From NCBI RefSeq assembly GCF_002975405.1, contig NZ_PCPS01000007.1, positions 96,147 to 160,146 of the forward strand: a stretch of DNA of 64,000 nucleotides. Reading direction: 5' to 3'. The notes under the pieces are model-generated. The model saw only the letters and a list, made by a program, of their open reading frames with translations. It was not told where the DNA came from and searched no databases. Positions 45,234 to 54,331 of the stretch are shown here, one piece after another. The translations under genes were made by a program, and so were the position numbers. How positions within the stretch are numbered: position 1 is the first letter of the stretch; every line of letters starts with the position of its first letter. The DNA is from Arthrobacter sp. MYb229 (GTDB taxonomy: Bacteria; Actinomycetota; Actinomycetes; Actinomycetales; Micrococcaceae).

Positions 45234-46532
45234 TCAGTCCTCGCGGATGATCGTCGGGATGACCGGCTCGCCGCGCTGGAGCTTGCGTGCCACTCCGGGC
45301 ATTTCCTGGATCGAGGCGTGGTGGCGCGCCCGGGCCTTTTCCACGCCGGCCGCGCCGATGAAGGACTCATCGATCCGGCCCGCGGTGACGAAGGGCACCG
45401 AAAGCTGGCGCTCGGGCCCGCCGGTGCTGTACTCCTCGAGCGAGACGATCTCCGCGGTGGCACGGTTGCGTTCGTTCAGCTGGCGGACCGCGTGCTTGCG
45501 CCCGCCGACGCTCGCCTTGTTCGCCGAGGCCTTCGCCACCGGAATCCAGCTGCCGGCCGAATCCTGCCGGGCGACGAGCTTGTAGACCATCGAGGCGGTC
45601 GGGTGCCCGGATCCGGTGACCAGGGCGGTGCCTACGCCGTAGGAATCCACCGGTGCGCTGCCCAGGGCCGCGATCGCGTATTCGTCCAGATCAGAGGTGA
45701 CGGTGATCTTGGTGTTCCAGTTGCCCAGGTCGTCGAGCAGCTCGCGCACCCAGCCGGCCTGCTGGACCAGGTCGCCGGAGTCCAGGCGCACCCCGCCGAG
45801 CTCGGGACCGGCCACCTTGACCGCGGTGCGCACCCCGGCCTCCACCTCGTAGGTGTCCACCAGCAGCGTGGTGTCTTTGCCCAGCGACTCGATCTGCGCG
45901 GCGAAGGCCTGCTCTTCGGTGTCGTGCAGCAGGGTGAAGGAGTGCGCGGAGGTGCCTACCGTCTTGATCCCGTAGCGTGCGCCGGCCGCCAGATTGGAGG
46001 TCGAATCGAATCCGGCGATGATCGCGGCGCGGGCCGCGGCCACCGCGGATTCCTCGTGGGTGCGCCGGGAGCCCATCTCGATGCACGGACGGGTGCCGGC
46101 CGAGGCGATCATGCGCGAGGCGGCCGAGGCGATGGCCGAATCGTGGTTCAGGATCGAGAGGATGTAGGTTTCGATCACGCAGGCCTCGGCGAAAGTGGAC
46201 TGCACGGTGAGGATCGGGGAGTGCGGGAAGTAGAGCTCGCCCTCGGCGTAGCCGGTGATGTCGCCGGTGAACTTGAAGTTCTCCAGGTAATCCAGGGTTT
46301 GCTTGTTCACCACCTTGGTATCCGAGAGGAAGCGCAGCTGCGCGTCGCCGAAGTGGAAGTCCTTGAGGCCTTCGAGCAGGCGCCCGGTGCCGGCGACCAC
46401 GCCATAGCGTCGTCCCTCGGGCAGTCGGCGCGAGAAGGCTTCGAACACCGAGGGGCGGTGAGCGGCGCCGGAGGCGAGGGCCGCCTGCAGCATGGTCAGC
46501 TCGTAGTGATCGGTAAAAAGGCTGGTGAGCAT
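45234..46532 (-). CDS. pncB: nicotinate phosphoribosyltransferase
   Basis: 432 residues; joins nicotinate and PRPP to nicotinate mononucleotide with ATP. N-terminus LTSLFTDHYELTMLQAAL is the family signature; VGTSAHSFTLLHDTEEQAF holds the phosphorylated His region, VRLDSGDL the PRPP-side segment. ATG 46532 has AGGAG about 8 bases upstream. Upstream of pncA in one operon; adjacent clpS is divergent, as in Rv1330c-Rv1331. Confidence 0.95.
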   Translation of the reverse strand: MLTSLFTDHYELTMLQAALASGAAHRPSVFEAFSRRLPEGRRYGVVAGTGRLLEGLKDFHFGDAQLRFLSDTKVVNKQTLDYLENFKFTGDITGYAEGELYFPHSPILTVQSTFAEACVIETYILSILNHDSAIASAASRMIASAGTRPCIEMGSRRTHEESAVAAARAAIIAGFDSTSNLAAGARYGIKTVGTSAHSFTLLHDTEEQAFAAQIESLGKDTTLLVDTYEVEAGVRTAVKVAGPELGGVRLDSGDLVQQAGWVRELLDDLGNWNTKITVTSDLDEYAIAALGSAPVDSYGVGTALVTGSGHPTASMVYKLVARQDSAGSWIPVAKASANKASVGGRKHAVRQLNERNRATAEIVSLEEYSTGGPERQLSVPFVTAGRIDESFIGAAGVEKARARHHASIQEMPGVARKLQRGEPVIPTIIRED

Positions 46533-46636
46533 GTGGTGCTCCTGATCGAAAAGTGGATGGACCGGCCTTTACTGTATAACGCCTCACGCTTGCGGTGATA
46601 TTCACAACGCACCGCGCCTCCTGGCAAGATGGGGCG

Positions 46637-46642
46637 TAAAAT
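46637..46642 (+). promoter_or_regulatory. -10 box (TAAAAT) for leaderless clpS
   Basis: TAAAAT, then 7 bases to ATG 46650, with no ribosome binding site. It overlaps in-frame ATG 46641, arguing against that start. Confidence 0.55.
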
Positions 46643-46649
46643 GAGAATT

Positions 46650-46934
46650 ATGACCGCTATGCCCGATGTAATGACGAACCCCGAGACCCTCAAGGCGCAG
46701 GATAAGGCCTGGCGCCTGATCGTGTGGAACGACCCGGTGAACCTGATGAGCTATGTCTCCTATGTGTTCCAGTCGTATTTTGGCTTCACCCGCGAGCGCG
46801 CCGAACAGCTGATGCTGCAGGTGCACAACGACGGTTTTTGCGTCGTGCGCAGCGGTGCCCGGGAGGCGATCGAGTCCGACGTGCATGCGATGCACGGCTT
46901 CGGATTGCAGGCAACCATGACCCAGGAGGCCTAA
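46650..46934 (+). CDS. clpS: ATP-dependent Clp protease adaptor ClpS
   Basis: 94 residues from ATG 46650; delivers N-degron proteins to ClpC/ClpA-ClpP. Conserved WRLIVWNDPVNLMSYVSYVF and MLQVHNDGFCVVRSGAREAIE form the hydrophobic N-end pocket. Two earlier in-frame ATGs (46629, 46641) are possible. Followed by DUF2017, the usual partner. Confidence 0.93.
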   Translation: MTAMPDVMTNPETLKAQDKAWRLIVWNDPVNLMSYVSYVFQSYFGFTRERAEQLMLQVHNDGFCVVRSGAREAIESDVHAMHGFGLQATMTQEA

Positions 46935-46939
46935 GCTAC

Positions 46940-47518
46940 GTGGCAAAGGCCTTTAAAAGTGGCGCGCGCGGAATCACCGGTTCGCTGCACGCCTCGGAAC
47001 GGAAATTGCTGCGCGAACTCTTCGGCGACGTCATCAAGGTGCTCGAAGAACGCGCCGCGGTGCATGAGCTGCCCGAGGATATCGATCCGCTGTACGCGCT
47101 GACCGGGATGCGCCCGAAGAGCGCGGATCTTCCCGAACCATCCGATGCCGCGGTCAAGCGGCTGCTTCCGGATGCCAGCGAGGACAAGGCGGTGGCCGCG
47201 GAATTCCGCCGGCTGACCGAAGCGGATCTGATCGCCGAAAAGACCTCTTTATTACGCGAGGCCCAGCTTTTGCTGGAGACCGAGAAGCTGGTGCTCCAGG
47301 TCCCGGCCGCGCAACGCTTCGCGCGGGCGTTGAACGATGTGCGCCTGGTGCTCGCCGAGCGGCTGGACATCCGCGACGAGGCGGATTCGGAGCGGATCGC
47401 CCAGCTGGTCGATGCCGCGGCCGTGCAATCGCCGCAAGAGTATCTGGGATTGGTGTACAACTTGGTCTCCTGGGTGCAGGACACCTTGATGCAGGCACTG
47501 ATGAATGCGGAGCGCTAG
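46940..47518 (+). CDS. DUF2017 protein
   Basis: 192 residues, mostly helical, starting VAKAFKSGARGITGSLHASERKLLRELFGDV. Family of unknown function nearly always between clpS and murI in actinobacteria (Rv1332 position), so a link to ClpS-directed proteolysis is possible. GTG 46940 has AGGAGG ten bases upstream; the longer frame inside clpS is a shadow. Confidence 0.88.
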   Translation: MAKAFKSGARGITGSLHASERKLLRELFGDVIKVLEERAAVHELPEDIDPLYALTGMRPKSADLPEPSDAAVKRLLPDASEDKAVAAEFRRLTEADLIAEKTSLLREAQLLLETEKLVLQVPAAQRFARALNDVRLVLAERLDIRDEADSERIAQLVDAAAVQSPQEYLGLVYNLVSWVQDTLMQALMNAER

Positions 47519-47521
47519 GCG

Positions 47522-48445
47522 ATGAACTCCTACTTCGCCAGTTCTCCGCTCAGCGCGCCGAATGCCAATACCCCGATCGGGATCTTCGATTCAGGGGTCG
47601 GCGGACTGACCGTGGCCCGCGCGATCATCGACCAGCTGCCGGGCGAATCGTTGATCTACGTCGGAGACACCGCGAACTCGCCCTACGGCCCGTTGCCGAT
47701 CGCCCAGGTGCGGGCCAATGCGCTGGGCGTGATGGACGAGCTGGTGGACGCCGGGGTGAAGCTGCTGGTGATCGCCTGCAATTCGGCCTCCTCGGCGGTG
47801 CTGCGCGACGCCCGCGAACGCTATACCGCGCGCTACGGGATCCCGGTGGTCGAGGTGATCCAGCCGGCGGTGCGCCGTGCGGTCGCGGCGACGAAGAATG
47901 GGAAGATCGGGCTGATCGGCACCCAGGCGACGGTGGGATCGCGCGCCTACGAGGACGCTTTTGCCGCCGCGCCGTCGTTGAAGGTGCACGCGGTGGCCTG
48001 TCCGCGGTTTGTCGAATTTGTGGAGTCAGGGATTACCGCAGGTGCCGAGCTGCTGGCGCAGGCCGAGGAATACCTGGCCCCGCTGAAGGCCGCCGAGGTG
48101 GACACGCTGATCCTGGGCTGCACCCACTATCCGCTGCTCACCGGCGTGATTTCCTACGTGATGGGGGAGTCGGTCACCCTGGTCTCCAGCGCCGAGGAGA
48201 CCGCAAAGGATGCCTTCCGCGCCTTGACGACCCATGAATTGGTACGCGAGGACCAACTGGCGGCGCGTCACGAATTCCTTGCCACCGGGAACGCTGATAG
48301 TTTTGGGGTATTGGCTCGCCGATTCCTCGGACCGGAAGTATTGCAGGTGCGCCATGTGGACCATGTGGCCGCCCACTATCCCACCGGTGCGATCACCAGG
48401 CTAACCCCGGAACTGATTGCCGCGGCGAAAGCGAGTAAGCAATGA
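47522..48445 (+). CDS. murI: glutamate racemase
   Basis: 307 residues; interconverts L- and D-glutamate for peptidoglycan. [15 protein letters not shown] at the N-terminus, catalytic Cys in [10 protein letters not shown] and second Cys in [11 protein letters not shown], with [11 protein letters not shown] between. Longer than E. coli MurI only at the N-terminus. ATG 47522 is 3 bases after the DUF2017 stop; the last codons overlap the MBL gene by 4 bases. Confidence 0.96.
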   Translation: MNSYFASSPLSAPNANTPIGIFDSGVGGLTVARAIIDQLPGESLIYVGDTANSPYGPLPIAQVRANALGVMDELVDAGVKLLVIACNSASSAVLRDARERYTARYGIPVVEVIQPAVRRAVAATKNGKIGLIGTQATVGSRAYEDAFAAAPSLKVHAVACPRFVEFVESGITAGAELLAQAEEYLAPLKAAEVDTLILGCTHYPLLTGVISYVMGESVTLVSSAEETAKDAFRALTTHELVREDQLAARHEFLATGNADSFGVLARRFLGPEVLQVRHVDHVAAHYPTGAITRLTPELIAAAKASKQ

Positions 48446-49383
48446 AGCTGACCATTATCGGGTGCACCGGGTCGTTCCCGGGCCCGAGCTCCCCGGCGTC
48501 CTGTTACCTGGTCACTGCCTTTGATGGCACTCGCGACTGGAAGATCCTGCTCGATCTTGGCTCCGGCGCCCTGGGCGTCCTGCAGCGCTATACCGATATC
48601 AAGGACCTCGATGGGATCATGATTTCCCATCTCCACCCGGATCACTGCATGGACCTGTGCGGCATGCACGTGGCCATCCGCTGGGACCCAAACGGCTGGA
48701 ACCGCGAAAAAATGCTGGTTCATGGGCCGGCGGATACCGCCAATCGGATCGAGACCGCCTACGGCCTGCCCGAGGGCGACACCATGCACAAGGACTACGA
48801 CTTCCGCCAGTGGACCGCGCTGCAGCCGGTGAATATCGGCCCATTCACCATCACCCCCTACCCGGTGCGCCACCCCATCGAAGAGTCCTACGCCTTGCGT
48901 GTCGAGGCCCGCGAGCCTGGCCCCGACGGGGAACTGCTGACCAGTGTGCTGACCTACTCGGGGGATACCGATACCTGCCAGGGGCTGGTGGATGCCGCCC
49001 GGGGTTCGGATATCTTCCTCTGCGAAGCGGCCTTCGAGGAGGGCCGCGACGACGCGATCGACGGGGTGCACCTGACCGGCAAGCGTGCCGGGCAGATGGC
49101 CACCGAGGCGGGCGCCGAGCGCCTGCTGCTGACCCACATTCCGGTGTGGACCGATATCAACAAGGTCGTCGACGAGGCGAAGGAAACTTATGACCGCGGG
49201 ATCGCCGTGGCAATTTCCGGGGTGACCTACGGGGTCTACTCCGGCTCCCTGAAAGAGGACAAGCACCCGACGCTGTTCAAGGGCGACCGCGGAACCGACT
49301 ACCTCAAGTCCCGCACCGGCTCGCTGCCGAAGATCAACTACGAGAAGGTCCGCAAGTTCCCGCTGCTCAAGCGCAAGAAGTAG
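48442..49383 (+). CDS. MBL-fold hydrolase, Rv1339-like cyclic nucleotide phosphodiesterase
   Basis: 313 residues. Metal site [11 protein letters not shown] near residue 53, further ligands HPIEES, YSGDTD and the C-terminal H in LLTHIPVW; the RNase Z/class II PDE type of fold. The mycobacterial orthologue at this position, Rv1339, has been reported as an atypical cAMP phosphodiesterase. The protein extends about 40 residues past the fold with a basic tail ([14 protein letters not shown]). ATGA overlap with murI. PDE activity is inferred from synteny and family. Confidence 0.85.
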   Translation: MKLTIIGCTGSFPGPSSPASCYLVTAFDGTRDWKILLDLGSGALGVLQRYTDIKDLDGIMISHLHPDHCMDLCGMHVAIRWDPNGWNREKMLVHGPADTANRIETAYGLPEGDTMHKDYDFRQWTALQPVNIGPFTITPYPVRHPIEESYALRVEAREPGPDGELLTSVLTYSGDTDTCQGLVDAARGSDIFLCEAAFEEGRDDAIDGVHLTGKRAGQMATEAGAERLLLTHIPVWTDINKVVDEAKETYDRGIAVAISGVTYGVYSGSLKEDKHPTLFKGDRGTDYLKSRTGSLPKINYEKVRKFPLLKRKK

Positions 49384-49459
49384 CGGGCAGGGTTTTGCGG
49401 CACGGGTAGGCAACCGAACCCGCCGCACCCACGGGCCAACCCAACAGAGGAACTGAACT

Positions 49460-49912
49460 ATGCCATCGGCACCGCGACGCAGCGTAAATCTGGGCAAGCA
49501 ACATCCCGAGGCCTACAAGGCCCTGATCGAGTTGAATGCGCAGGCCGAAGCGGCGCTGGTGGCCTGCGGTCTGGACCCGCTGCTCGGTGAGCTGGTCAAG
49601 ATCCGTGTTTCGCAGCTCAACGGCTGCGCCTTCTGCCTGCGAATGCACACTCGCGATGCGCTGAAACTCGGGGAGACGTCCGACCGCTTGGCTGTGCTGG
49701 CCGCGTGGTGGGAATCGCAATACTTCAGCGAGGTGGAGGCCGCGGCGCTGGCCTTGGCCGAAGAGGTCACGCAGCTTGAGGTGCCGCCGTCGCGCGCCGG
49801 GGACACCGCGGTGCTCAGCGCGGAGCAAGTCTCCGCGATCAGTTGGCTTACCATCGTGATGAACAGCTGGAATCGGATCGCGATTCGCAGCCAGTACCCC
49901 GTCGCACCTTGA
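49460..49912 (+). CDS. carboxymuconolactone decarboxylase/AhpD-family protein
   Basis: 150 residues with the AhpD core motif NGCAFCLRMHTRDALKLG: CAFC plus His three residues on, the redox pair of AhpD-like peroxidases. Probably a cytosolic alkyl-hydroperoxide or disulfide reductase; a true decarboxylase is unlikely. ATG 49460 has AGAGGAA upstream. It stands between the MBL gene and the PACE gene, outside the conserved mycobacterial order. Confidence 0.87.
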   Translation: MPSAPRRSVNLGKQHPEAYKALIELNAQAEAALVACGLDPLLGELVKIRVSQLNGCAFCLRMHTRDALKLGETSDRLAVLAAWWESQYFSEVEAAALALAEEVTQLEVPPSRAGDTAVLSAEQVSAISWLTIVMNSWNRIAIRSQYPVAP

Positions 49913-50018
49913 TCACCGGAAATCGCCGTTCGGCTGAGGGATCAGCCAGCCAGACCGGTGATTTCGCTCACCGAACTCTAGCGAGCAGAATTGCCGCGTG
50001 CTAGCTTGGAAAGCACAC

Positions 50019-50039
50019 CCCGCTGAGGACTCGCGGGGC
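50019..50039 (+). promoter_or_regulatory. hairpin in the PACE gene leader
   Basis: CCCCGC and GCGGGG (6 bp) around a 9-base loop, 18 bases before a 13-codon leader ORF. Confidence 0.35.
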
Positions 50040-50056
50040 AATTAACTACCTACACC

Positions 50057-50098
50057 ATGGACGCGAACCCGCAAGGACTTCCTATGGACTACTTCTAA
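50057..50098 (+). CDS. possible 13-residue leader peptide
   Basis: ATG 50057 encodes MDANPQGLPMDYF and stops with TAA overlapping the AAGGAG ribosome binding site of the PACE gene, 10 bases before its GTG. The placement suggests translational coupling or attenuation; no direct evidence that it is translated. Confidence 0.35.
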   Translation: MDANPQGLPMDYF

Positions 50099-50108
50099 GG
50101 AGTACCTC

Positions 50109-50549
50109 GTGTCCTCGGTTCTTCGACGCATCATTTACGTCTTTTCCTATGAGCTCTTCGCCATTGTGCTGACCTCCGTGGCCTTGGTCCTCTTGGGTTT
50201 TGGCGGCGGGCATTCCGGTATTGTCGCCGTGACTTCTTCGGTCGTGGCCCTGATCTGGAACTACATCTGGACCTCCCTGTTCGAGGCATGGGAAAAGCGC
50301 CAGGAGTCCCAGGTGCGCACCGTGGGGCGCCGGATTGCCCACGCGCTCGGGTTTGAAGGCGGATTGGTGCTGATTCTTGTGCCGATTCTCGCCTGGATCC
50401 TCTCGGTTACGCTGCTCGAGGCGTTGGTCCTGGAAGCAGGATTGCTGGTGTTCTTCCTGATCTACACCTTCGTCTTTGCCTGGCTCTTCGACCGTGTCCT
50501 ACCGGCCAAAAAATGCCCATCTGCCGAGGTCGAAGAATCGGTGATTTAG
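50109..50549 (+). CDS. PACE-family (AceI-like) efflux protein
   Basis: 146 residues, four transmembrane helices as two bacterial transmembrane pair (BTP) domains. Domain 1: RRIIYVFSYELFAIVLTSVAL with the conserved acidic residue in YE, and SVVALIWNYIWTSLFEAWE. Domain 2: RRIAHALGFEGGLVLILVPIL with FE, and the LIYTFVFAWLFDRV end. PACE proteins are proton-driven exporters of chlorhexidine-like biocides and polyamines, best known in proteobacteria. GTG 50109 has a perfect AAGGAG at 6-base spacing. Confidence 0.85.
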   Translation: MSSVLRRIIYVFSYELFAIVLTSVALVLLGFGGGHSGIVAVTSSVVALIWNYIWTSLFEAWEKRQESQVRTVGRRIAHALGFEGGLVLILVPILAWILSVTLLEALVLEAGLLVFFLIYTFVFAWLFDRVLPAKKCPSAEVEESVI

Positions 50550-50593
50550 CACCGCCCGCCAGCCAAGTCGAGTTGGCACCCTGTTGGACTAAA

Positions 50594-50640
50594 CACCCTG
50601 GCTTCTGGTGCCGTCACAGACCCGGAAGCCGGGGTGCTTT
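50594..50640 (+). terminator. terminator after the PACE gene
   Basis: 12-bp stem with one G-T pair (50594-50605 with 50625-50636), 19-base loop, then CTTT. It lies just before rph. Confidence 0.7.
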
Positions 50641-50655
50641 CGTTAGGATGGAAGC

Positions 50656-51390
50656 ATGACTTTACGTGCCGACGGCCGCAGCGCCGCGCAACTTCGCGAC
50701 ATCACCATCACCCGTGGATGGTCCACCCAGGCCGAAGGCTCGGCTCTGATCGAATTCGGAAATACCCGCGTGCTGTGCACCGCTTCCTTCACCCAGGGCG
50801 TGCCGCGCTGGCTCAAGGGCGAGGGGACCGGCTGGGTTACCGCAGAATACGCGATGCTTCCACGTGCCACCAACACCCGTAACTCCCGCGAAGCGGTCAA
50901 GGGCAAGCTGTCGGGCCGCACCCATGAGATTTCCCGACTGATCGGCCGCTCGCTGCGCGCGGTGGTTGACACCAAACAGCTGGGCGAAAACACCATCGTG
51001 CTCGACTGCGACGTATTGCAGGCAGATGGCGGAACCCGCACCGCCGCGATCACCGGCGCCTATGTGGCGCTGGCCGAAGCGCTGGAATGGGCCCGCCGCG
51101 AGGGAATCCTGAAGTCCAACGCGAAGGTGCTCTCCGATTCTGTCGCGGCGATCTCCGTGGGCATTATCGACGGTACCCCGATGCTCGACCTGCCTTATGA
51201 GGAGGACGTTCGCGCGGAGACCGACATGAACGTTGTGGTCACCGGTTCCGGTGACTTCGTCGAGGTGCAGGGTACAGCGGAGGGCGCACCGTTTAAGCGT
51301 GCAGAGCTCGACGCATTGCTGGACCTTGCATTGATCGGGACCACCGAGCTGGCGCAGATCCAGACCGAGACCCTGCGAAACGCCAAATGA
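50656..51390 (+). CDS. rph: ribonuclease PH
   Basis: 244 residues; phosphorolytic 3' trimming of tRNA precursors. [52 protein letters not shown] and the phosphate-site [11 protein letters not shown] are diagnostic. ATG 50656; TAGGAT lies 6 bases upstream, so a leaderless start is possible, with a GGAAG stretch as an alternative ribosome site. Overlaps rdgB by 4 bases. Confidence 0.96.
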   Translation: MTLRADGRSAAQLRDITITRGWSTQAEGSALIEFGNTRVLCTASFTQGVPRWLKGEGTGWVTAEYAMLPRATNTRNSREAVKGKLSGRTHEISRLIGRSLRAVVDTKQLGENTIVLDCDVLQADGGTRTAAITGAYVALAEALEWARREGILKSNAKVLSDSVAAISVGIIDGTPMLDLPYEEDVRAETDMNVVVTGSGDFVEVQGTAEGAPFKRAELDALLDLALIGTTELAQIQTETLRNAK

Positions 51391-52022
51391 GCGAGGCAGT
51401 TCTCGTCCTAGCCTCACGCAACCAGGGCAAGCTGCGCGAACTGCGCGAGCTGCTGCGCGGCCAGGTGCCTGGCCTGGATGTCGACACCCAGGTCATCGAC
51501 GCGGCCACCGCCGGCGCCCCGGACCCGGTCGAGGATCAGGTCACCTTCGAGGGCAATGCACTGAAGAAGGCCAAGGAGATCAGTGCCGCTACCGGGCTGA
51601 TCGCGCTGGCCGATGATTCGGGATTGAGCGTTGATGTCTTAGGCGGGGCACCCGGGATCTTCTCGGCTCGCTGGTCTGGATCGCACGGTGACGACGAAGC
51701 GAATATCGACCTGTTGCTGGGGCAGCTCGGCGATATCTCCGAAGAACACCGTGGCGCCGCGTTCGTCTGCGCCGCGGCACTGGCTACTCCGAGTGGTGCG
51801 CAGCAAGTGGAACTCGGCAAGCTTGTAGGCCGGCTGCGCCGCGAGCGTGCCGGCGAGCATGGCTTCGGCTACGACCCGGTCTTCCAGCCCAAAGATTCCA
51901 ACCGTTCCTTGGCTCAGTTCTCGGCAGAGGAAAAGAACTCGATCTCGCATCGCGCCCAGGCATTCAAACTGTTGCTACCAGCGATTATCACTGAGGTCAG
52001 CAAGGCATTAGCCGTCAAATAA
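51387..52022 (+). CDS. rdgB: XTP/dITP diphosphatase (non-canonical purine NTPase)
   Basis: 211 residues; hydrolyses dITP, XTP and ITP to keep them out of DNA. N-terminal [16 protein letters not shown], catalytic [32 protein letters not shown] and the [14 protein letters not shown]-terminus. ATGA overlap with rph, a conserved pair (Rv1340-Rv1341). Confidence 0.96.
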   Translation: MSEAVLVLASRNQGKLRELRELLRGQVPGLDVDTQVIDAATAGAPDPVEDQVTFEGNALKKAKEISAATGLIALADDSGLSVDVLGGAPGIFSARWSGSHGDDEANIDLLLGQLGDISEEHRGAAFVCAAALATPSGAQQVELGKLVGRLRRERAGEHGFGYDPVFQPKDSNRSLAQFSAEEKNSISHRAQAFKLLLPAIITEVSKALAVK

Positions 52023-52065
52023 GCGCCAGCGTGACTTGGCGCAGATAGCCACCGGGCTTCTGGTG

Positions 52066-52126
52066 AACCGGCCGGCTCTCCGCATTTCCCCGATATGGGA
52101 AATACGGAGAGCCGGCCGGTTTTTTC
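52066..52126. terminator. strong terminator after rdgB
   Basis: About 24-bp stem with one mismatch (52067-52090 with 52097-52120) and a short loop, followed by TTTTT. Ends the rph-rdgB unit. Confidence 0.95.
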
Positions 52127-52146
52127 GTGCGCGGAAGGCAGTGGTA

Positions 52147-52175
52147 TTGCATAATTTTCGCCCAGGTTCTATGGT
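52147..52175 (+). promoter_or_regulatory. promoter of the GntR-ABC operon
   Basis: TTGCAT (52147-52152), 17-base spacer, TATGGT (52170-52175). Good spacing. Confidence 0.55.
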
Positions 52176-52192
52176 TAGTTACATGAGTAATG

Positions 52193-52208
52193 AACCAATG
52201 AACTGGTT
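52193..52208 (+). promoter_or_regulatory. candidate GntR operator
   Basis: Perfect palindrome AACCA-N6-TGGTT about 18 bases after the -10 box and 39 bases before GTG 52247. The position suits autorepression by the encoded regulator. Confidence 0.5.
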
Positions 52209-52246
52209 GGGAGATTTGGTTCCACAAACGAGGGGAAGTGCATGGC

Positions 52247-52636
52247 GTGATCGATGATTCGAAACCGATTTTCATGCAGATCGCCGAGCTGATCGAAAAT
52301 GATATTTTCGCTGGCGTGCTTGCCGAAGAGGCCCAAGTGCCATCGACAAACGAATTCGCCGCCTTTTACCGGATCAATCCGGCAACTGCGGCCAAAGGAA
52401 TTAACAAGCTCGTTGAAGAAGGGCTGTTGTATAAGAAGCGGGGGATCGGGATGTTCGTAGCACAGGGCGCGCCGGAACGGCTGAGGCAAAAGCGTCGACA
52501 GAAATTTAATGACCTGTACGTCCAGCCGCTGACGGCCGAAGCGGGGAAACTTGGCATCGGAGTTGAGGAGCTGATGGACATGATCAAATCCGCACATCCA
52601 TTGGATTCGACCCACGGAGGTATGAGTGATGTCTGA
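52247..52636 (+). CDS. GntR-family regulator (YtrA subfamily)
   Basis: 129 residues: winged helix DDSKPIFMQIAELIENDIFAGVLAEEAQVPSTNEFAAFYRINPATAAKGINKLVEEGLLYKKRGIGMFV, then a short helical tail, as in YtrA. YtrA-type repressors control the ABC operon that follows and respond to cell-wall antibiotics in Bacillus. GTG 52247 has AGGGGA ten bases upstream; GTG 52238 is too close to it. Overlaps the ATPase gene by 8 bases. Confidence 0.92.
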   Translation: MIDDSKPIFMQIAELIENDIFAGVLAEEAQVPSTNEFAAFYRINPATAAKGINKLVEEGLLYKKRGIGMFVAQGAPERLRQKRRQKFNDLYVQPLTAEAGKLGIGVEELMDMIKSAHPLDSTHGGMSDV

Positions 52637-53558
52637 GAAAATCGCAGTTTCGGCGCAACGGCTGACTAAGACGTTTAAGGACGTCAAGGCGCTGGATGAC
52701 GTTACCCTGCAGCTAGAATCCAACAAGATCTACGGTCTGCTCGGCCGCAATGGCGCTGGCAAGACGACCCTGATGTCGATCCTCACCGGTCAGGGGTACC
52801 CCGGCAGTGGCGAGATCGAGATCTTCGGGCACGCGCCCTTCGAGCATGATGCAACCCTGTCCCGCATCTGCTTCATTCGTGAATCGCAGAAGTACCCCGA
52901 TGAGTACAAGGTCTTTCAGGCGTTCAAAGCAGCGTCCCTCTTCTTCGAAAATTGGAACGAGGCGCTAGCCCAGGAGCTGATCGCAGACTTCAACTTGCCG
53001 GTCAAGCGCAAGATCAAGAAGCTATCCCGCGGCCAGCTTTCGGCCGTTGGAGTGATCATTGGCCTGGCTTCGCGGGCCGAAGTGACCTTCTTCGACGAGC
53101 CATACCTGGGCCTGGATGCGGTGGCTCGGCAGATCTTCTACGACCGACTGGTGGAAGATTTTTCGCTGTATCCACGCACGATCGTGCTCTCCAGCCACCT
53201 GATCGACGAGGTCGCAAATCTCCTCGAACACGTGATCATCATCGACGGTGGTCGCATTGTGATGGACAGCGATGCTGAATCCCTTCAAGGGGCCGCGGTG
53301 ACGGTCAGCGGCAACTCGAGCACGGTGCACGAGTTTATCGAGGGTTACCCGGTCATTCACCGGGATTCTCTGGGAACGCTGGCGAGCATCAGCATCCGAG
53401 CGCGACTTTCGGAGAGGCAACAAACCGAAGCGCGAGAACTGGGTCTTGATCTCAGCCCCGTTTCACTACAGCAACTGGTCGTACGGACTGCCTTGGGGCA
53501 GCCGGTTCAAAGCGAAACAACCGAAGGCGATGAGGAGGCAAAGCAATGGAGCGTGTAA
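52629..53558 (+). CDS. ABC transporter ATP-binding protein (YtrB-like)
   Basis: 309 residues. Walker A GRNGAGKTTLM near 40-50, signature KKLSRGQLSAVGVIIGLA (LSRGQ variant), Walker B VTFFDEPYLGLDA, switch His SSHLIDEV, and a C-terminal extension of about 90 residues. ATG 52629 has GGAGG 8 bases upstream. Part of a GntR-ATPase-permease operon like ytr, probably a stress-responsive exporter. Confidence 0.9.
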   Translation: MSEKIAVSAQRLTKTFKDVKALDDVTLQLESNKIYGLLGRNGAGKTTLMSILTGQGYPGSGEIEIFGHAPFEHDATLSRICFIRESQKYPDEYKVFQAFKAASLFFENWNEALAQELIADFNLPVKRKIKKLSRGQLSAVGVIIGLASRAEVTFFDEPYLGLDAVARQIFYDRLVEDFSLYPRTIVLSSHLIDEVANLLEHVIIIDGGRIVMDSDAESLQGAAVTVSGNSSTVHEFIEGYPVIHRDSLGTLASISIRARLSERQQTEARELGLDLSPVSLQQLVVRTALGQPVQSETTEGDEEAKQWSV

Positions 53559-54244
53559 TAAAGGTAGTTCGCATGCAACTGATCAACAAATGGGTCTTTA
53601 TTGGCCTCCCGCTGTTGATTCTCGGCTGCTCTTTTATTTTCTCGTTGGCGATCTTCTGGATAGTCCGCGAAGCCGGAGCCGAGGGAGCCGTTTATGGCGG
53701 CGGAGCCCAAGCGCCCATGTGGTACTTTTTGGCGTTGGGTATCCAGGCACTGACCTTAACCTTCCCCTTTTCTCAGGCCATGAGCGTCTCGCGACGCAGT
53801 TTCTACCTCGGAACGGTCCTATTGTTTTCGGCCTGCGCACTGGCGCTATCGATCTTCTACTACTTGATGGGACTGGTGGAGAAGGCAACCGGTGGTTGGT
53901 GGCTGGATTCCCGGTTCTTCGCCTTGGAGTGGATCGCGGATAACAACGCGGCGGTTCAGGTAGGTTTCTACTTCGTGCTGATGGTACTGCTGTTCATGAT
54001 CGGCTTCTTGATCGCCACGATCTACATGCGTTGGAAGACGACCGGCATGGTGGTCTTCTTCATTGGACTAGGAGTTGTGCTCCTCGGAGTTGCCGCGCTG
54101 ATGACCTTCAGCGATTTTTGGGACAATTTCTGGAGCTGGGCGCTGACTTGGACTGCTGCCGGGGTGACCTTGTGGGGTGGTGCCGTAGCGGTGGTGATGG
54201 CCGGCGGTTCGTATCTGACCTTGCGTAAGGCAACAGTGGCCTAG
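53546..54244 (+). CDS. ABC transporter permease
   Basis: 232 residues with six hydrophobic segments (about 15-37, 53-75, 88-112, 133-158, 163-185, 197-222). It starts 13 bases inside the ATPase gene after GAGG. Membrane partner of the GntR-controlled ATPase. No family signature beyond ABC-2-type topology. Confidence 0.85.
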   Translation: MERVIKVVRMQLINKWVFIGLPLLILGCSFIFSLAIFWIVREAGAEGAVYGGGAQAPMWYFLALGIQALTLTFPFSQAMSVSRRSFYLGTVLLFSACALALSIFYYLMGLVEKATGGWWLDSRFFALEWIADNNAAVQVGFYFVLMVLLFMIGFLIATIYMRWKTTGMVVFFIGLGVVLLGVAALMTFSDFWDNFWSWALTWTAAGVTLWGGAVAVVMAGGSYLTLRKATVA

Positions 54245-54263
54245 CCGCCCGATAGATGGCCTG

Positions 54264-54298
54264 ATACCCGGGGAGCGAATCACTCGCTTCCTGGGTAT
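54264..54298. terminator. bidirectional terminator
   Basis: 15-bp stem with one mismatch and one G-T pair (54264-54278 with 54284-54298), 5-base loop, between convergent genes. Confidence 0.7.
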
Positions 54299-54331
54299 TC
54301 TGCTACCCGGAGACCCAGCGCAGCGCGATCC

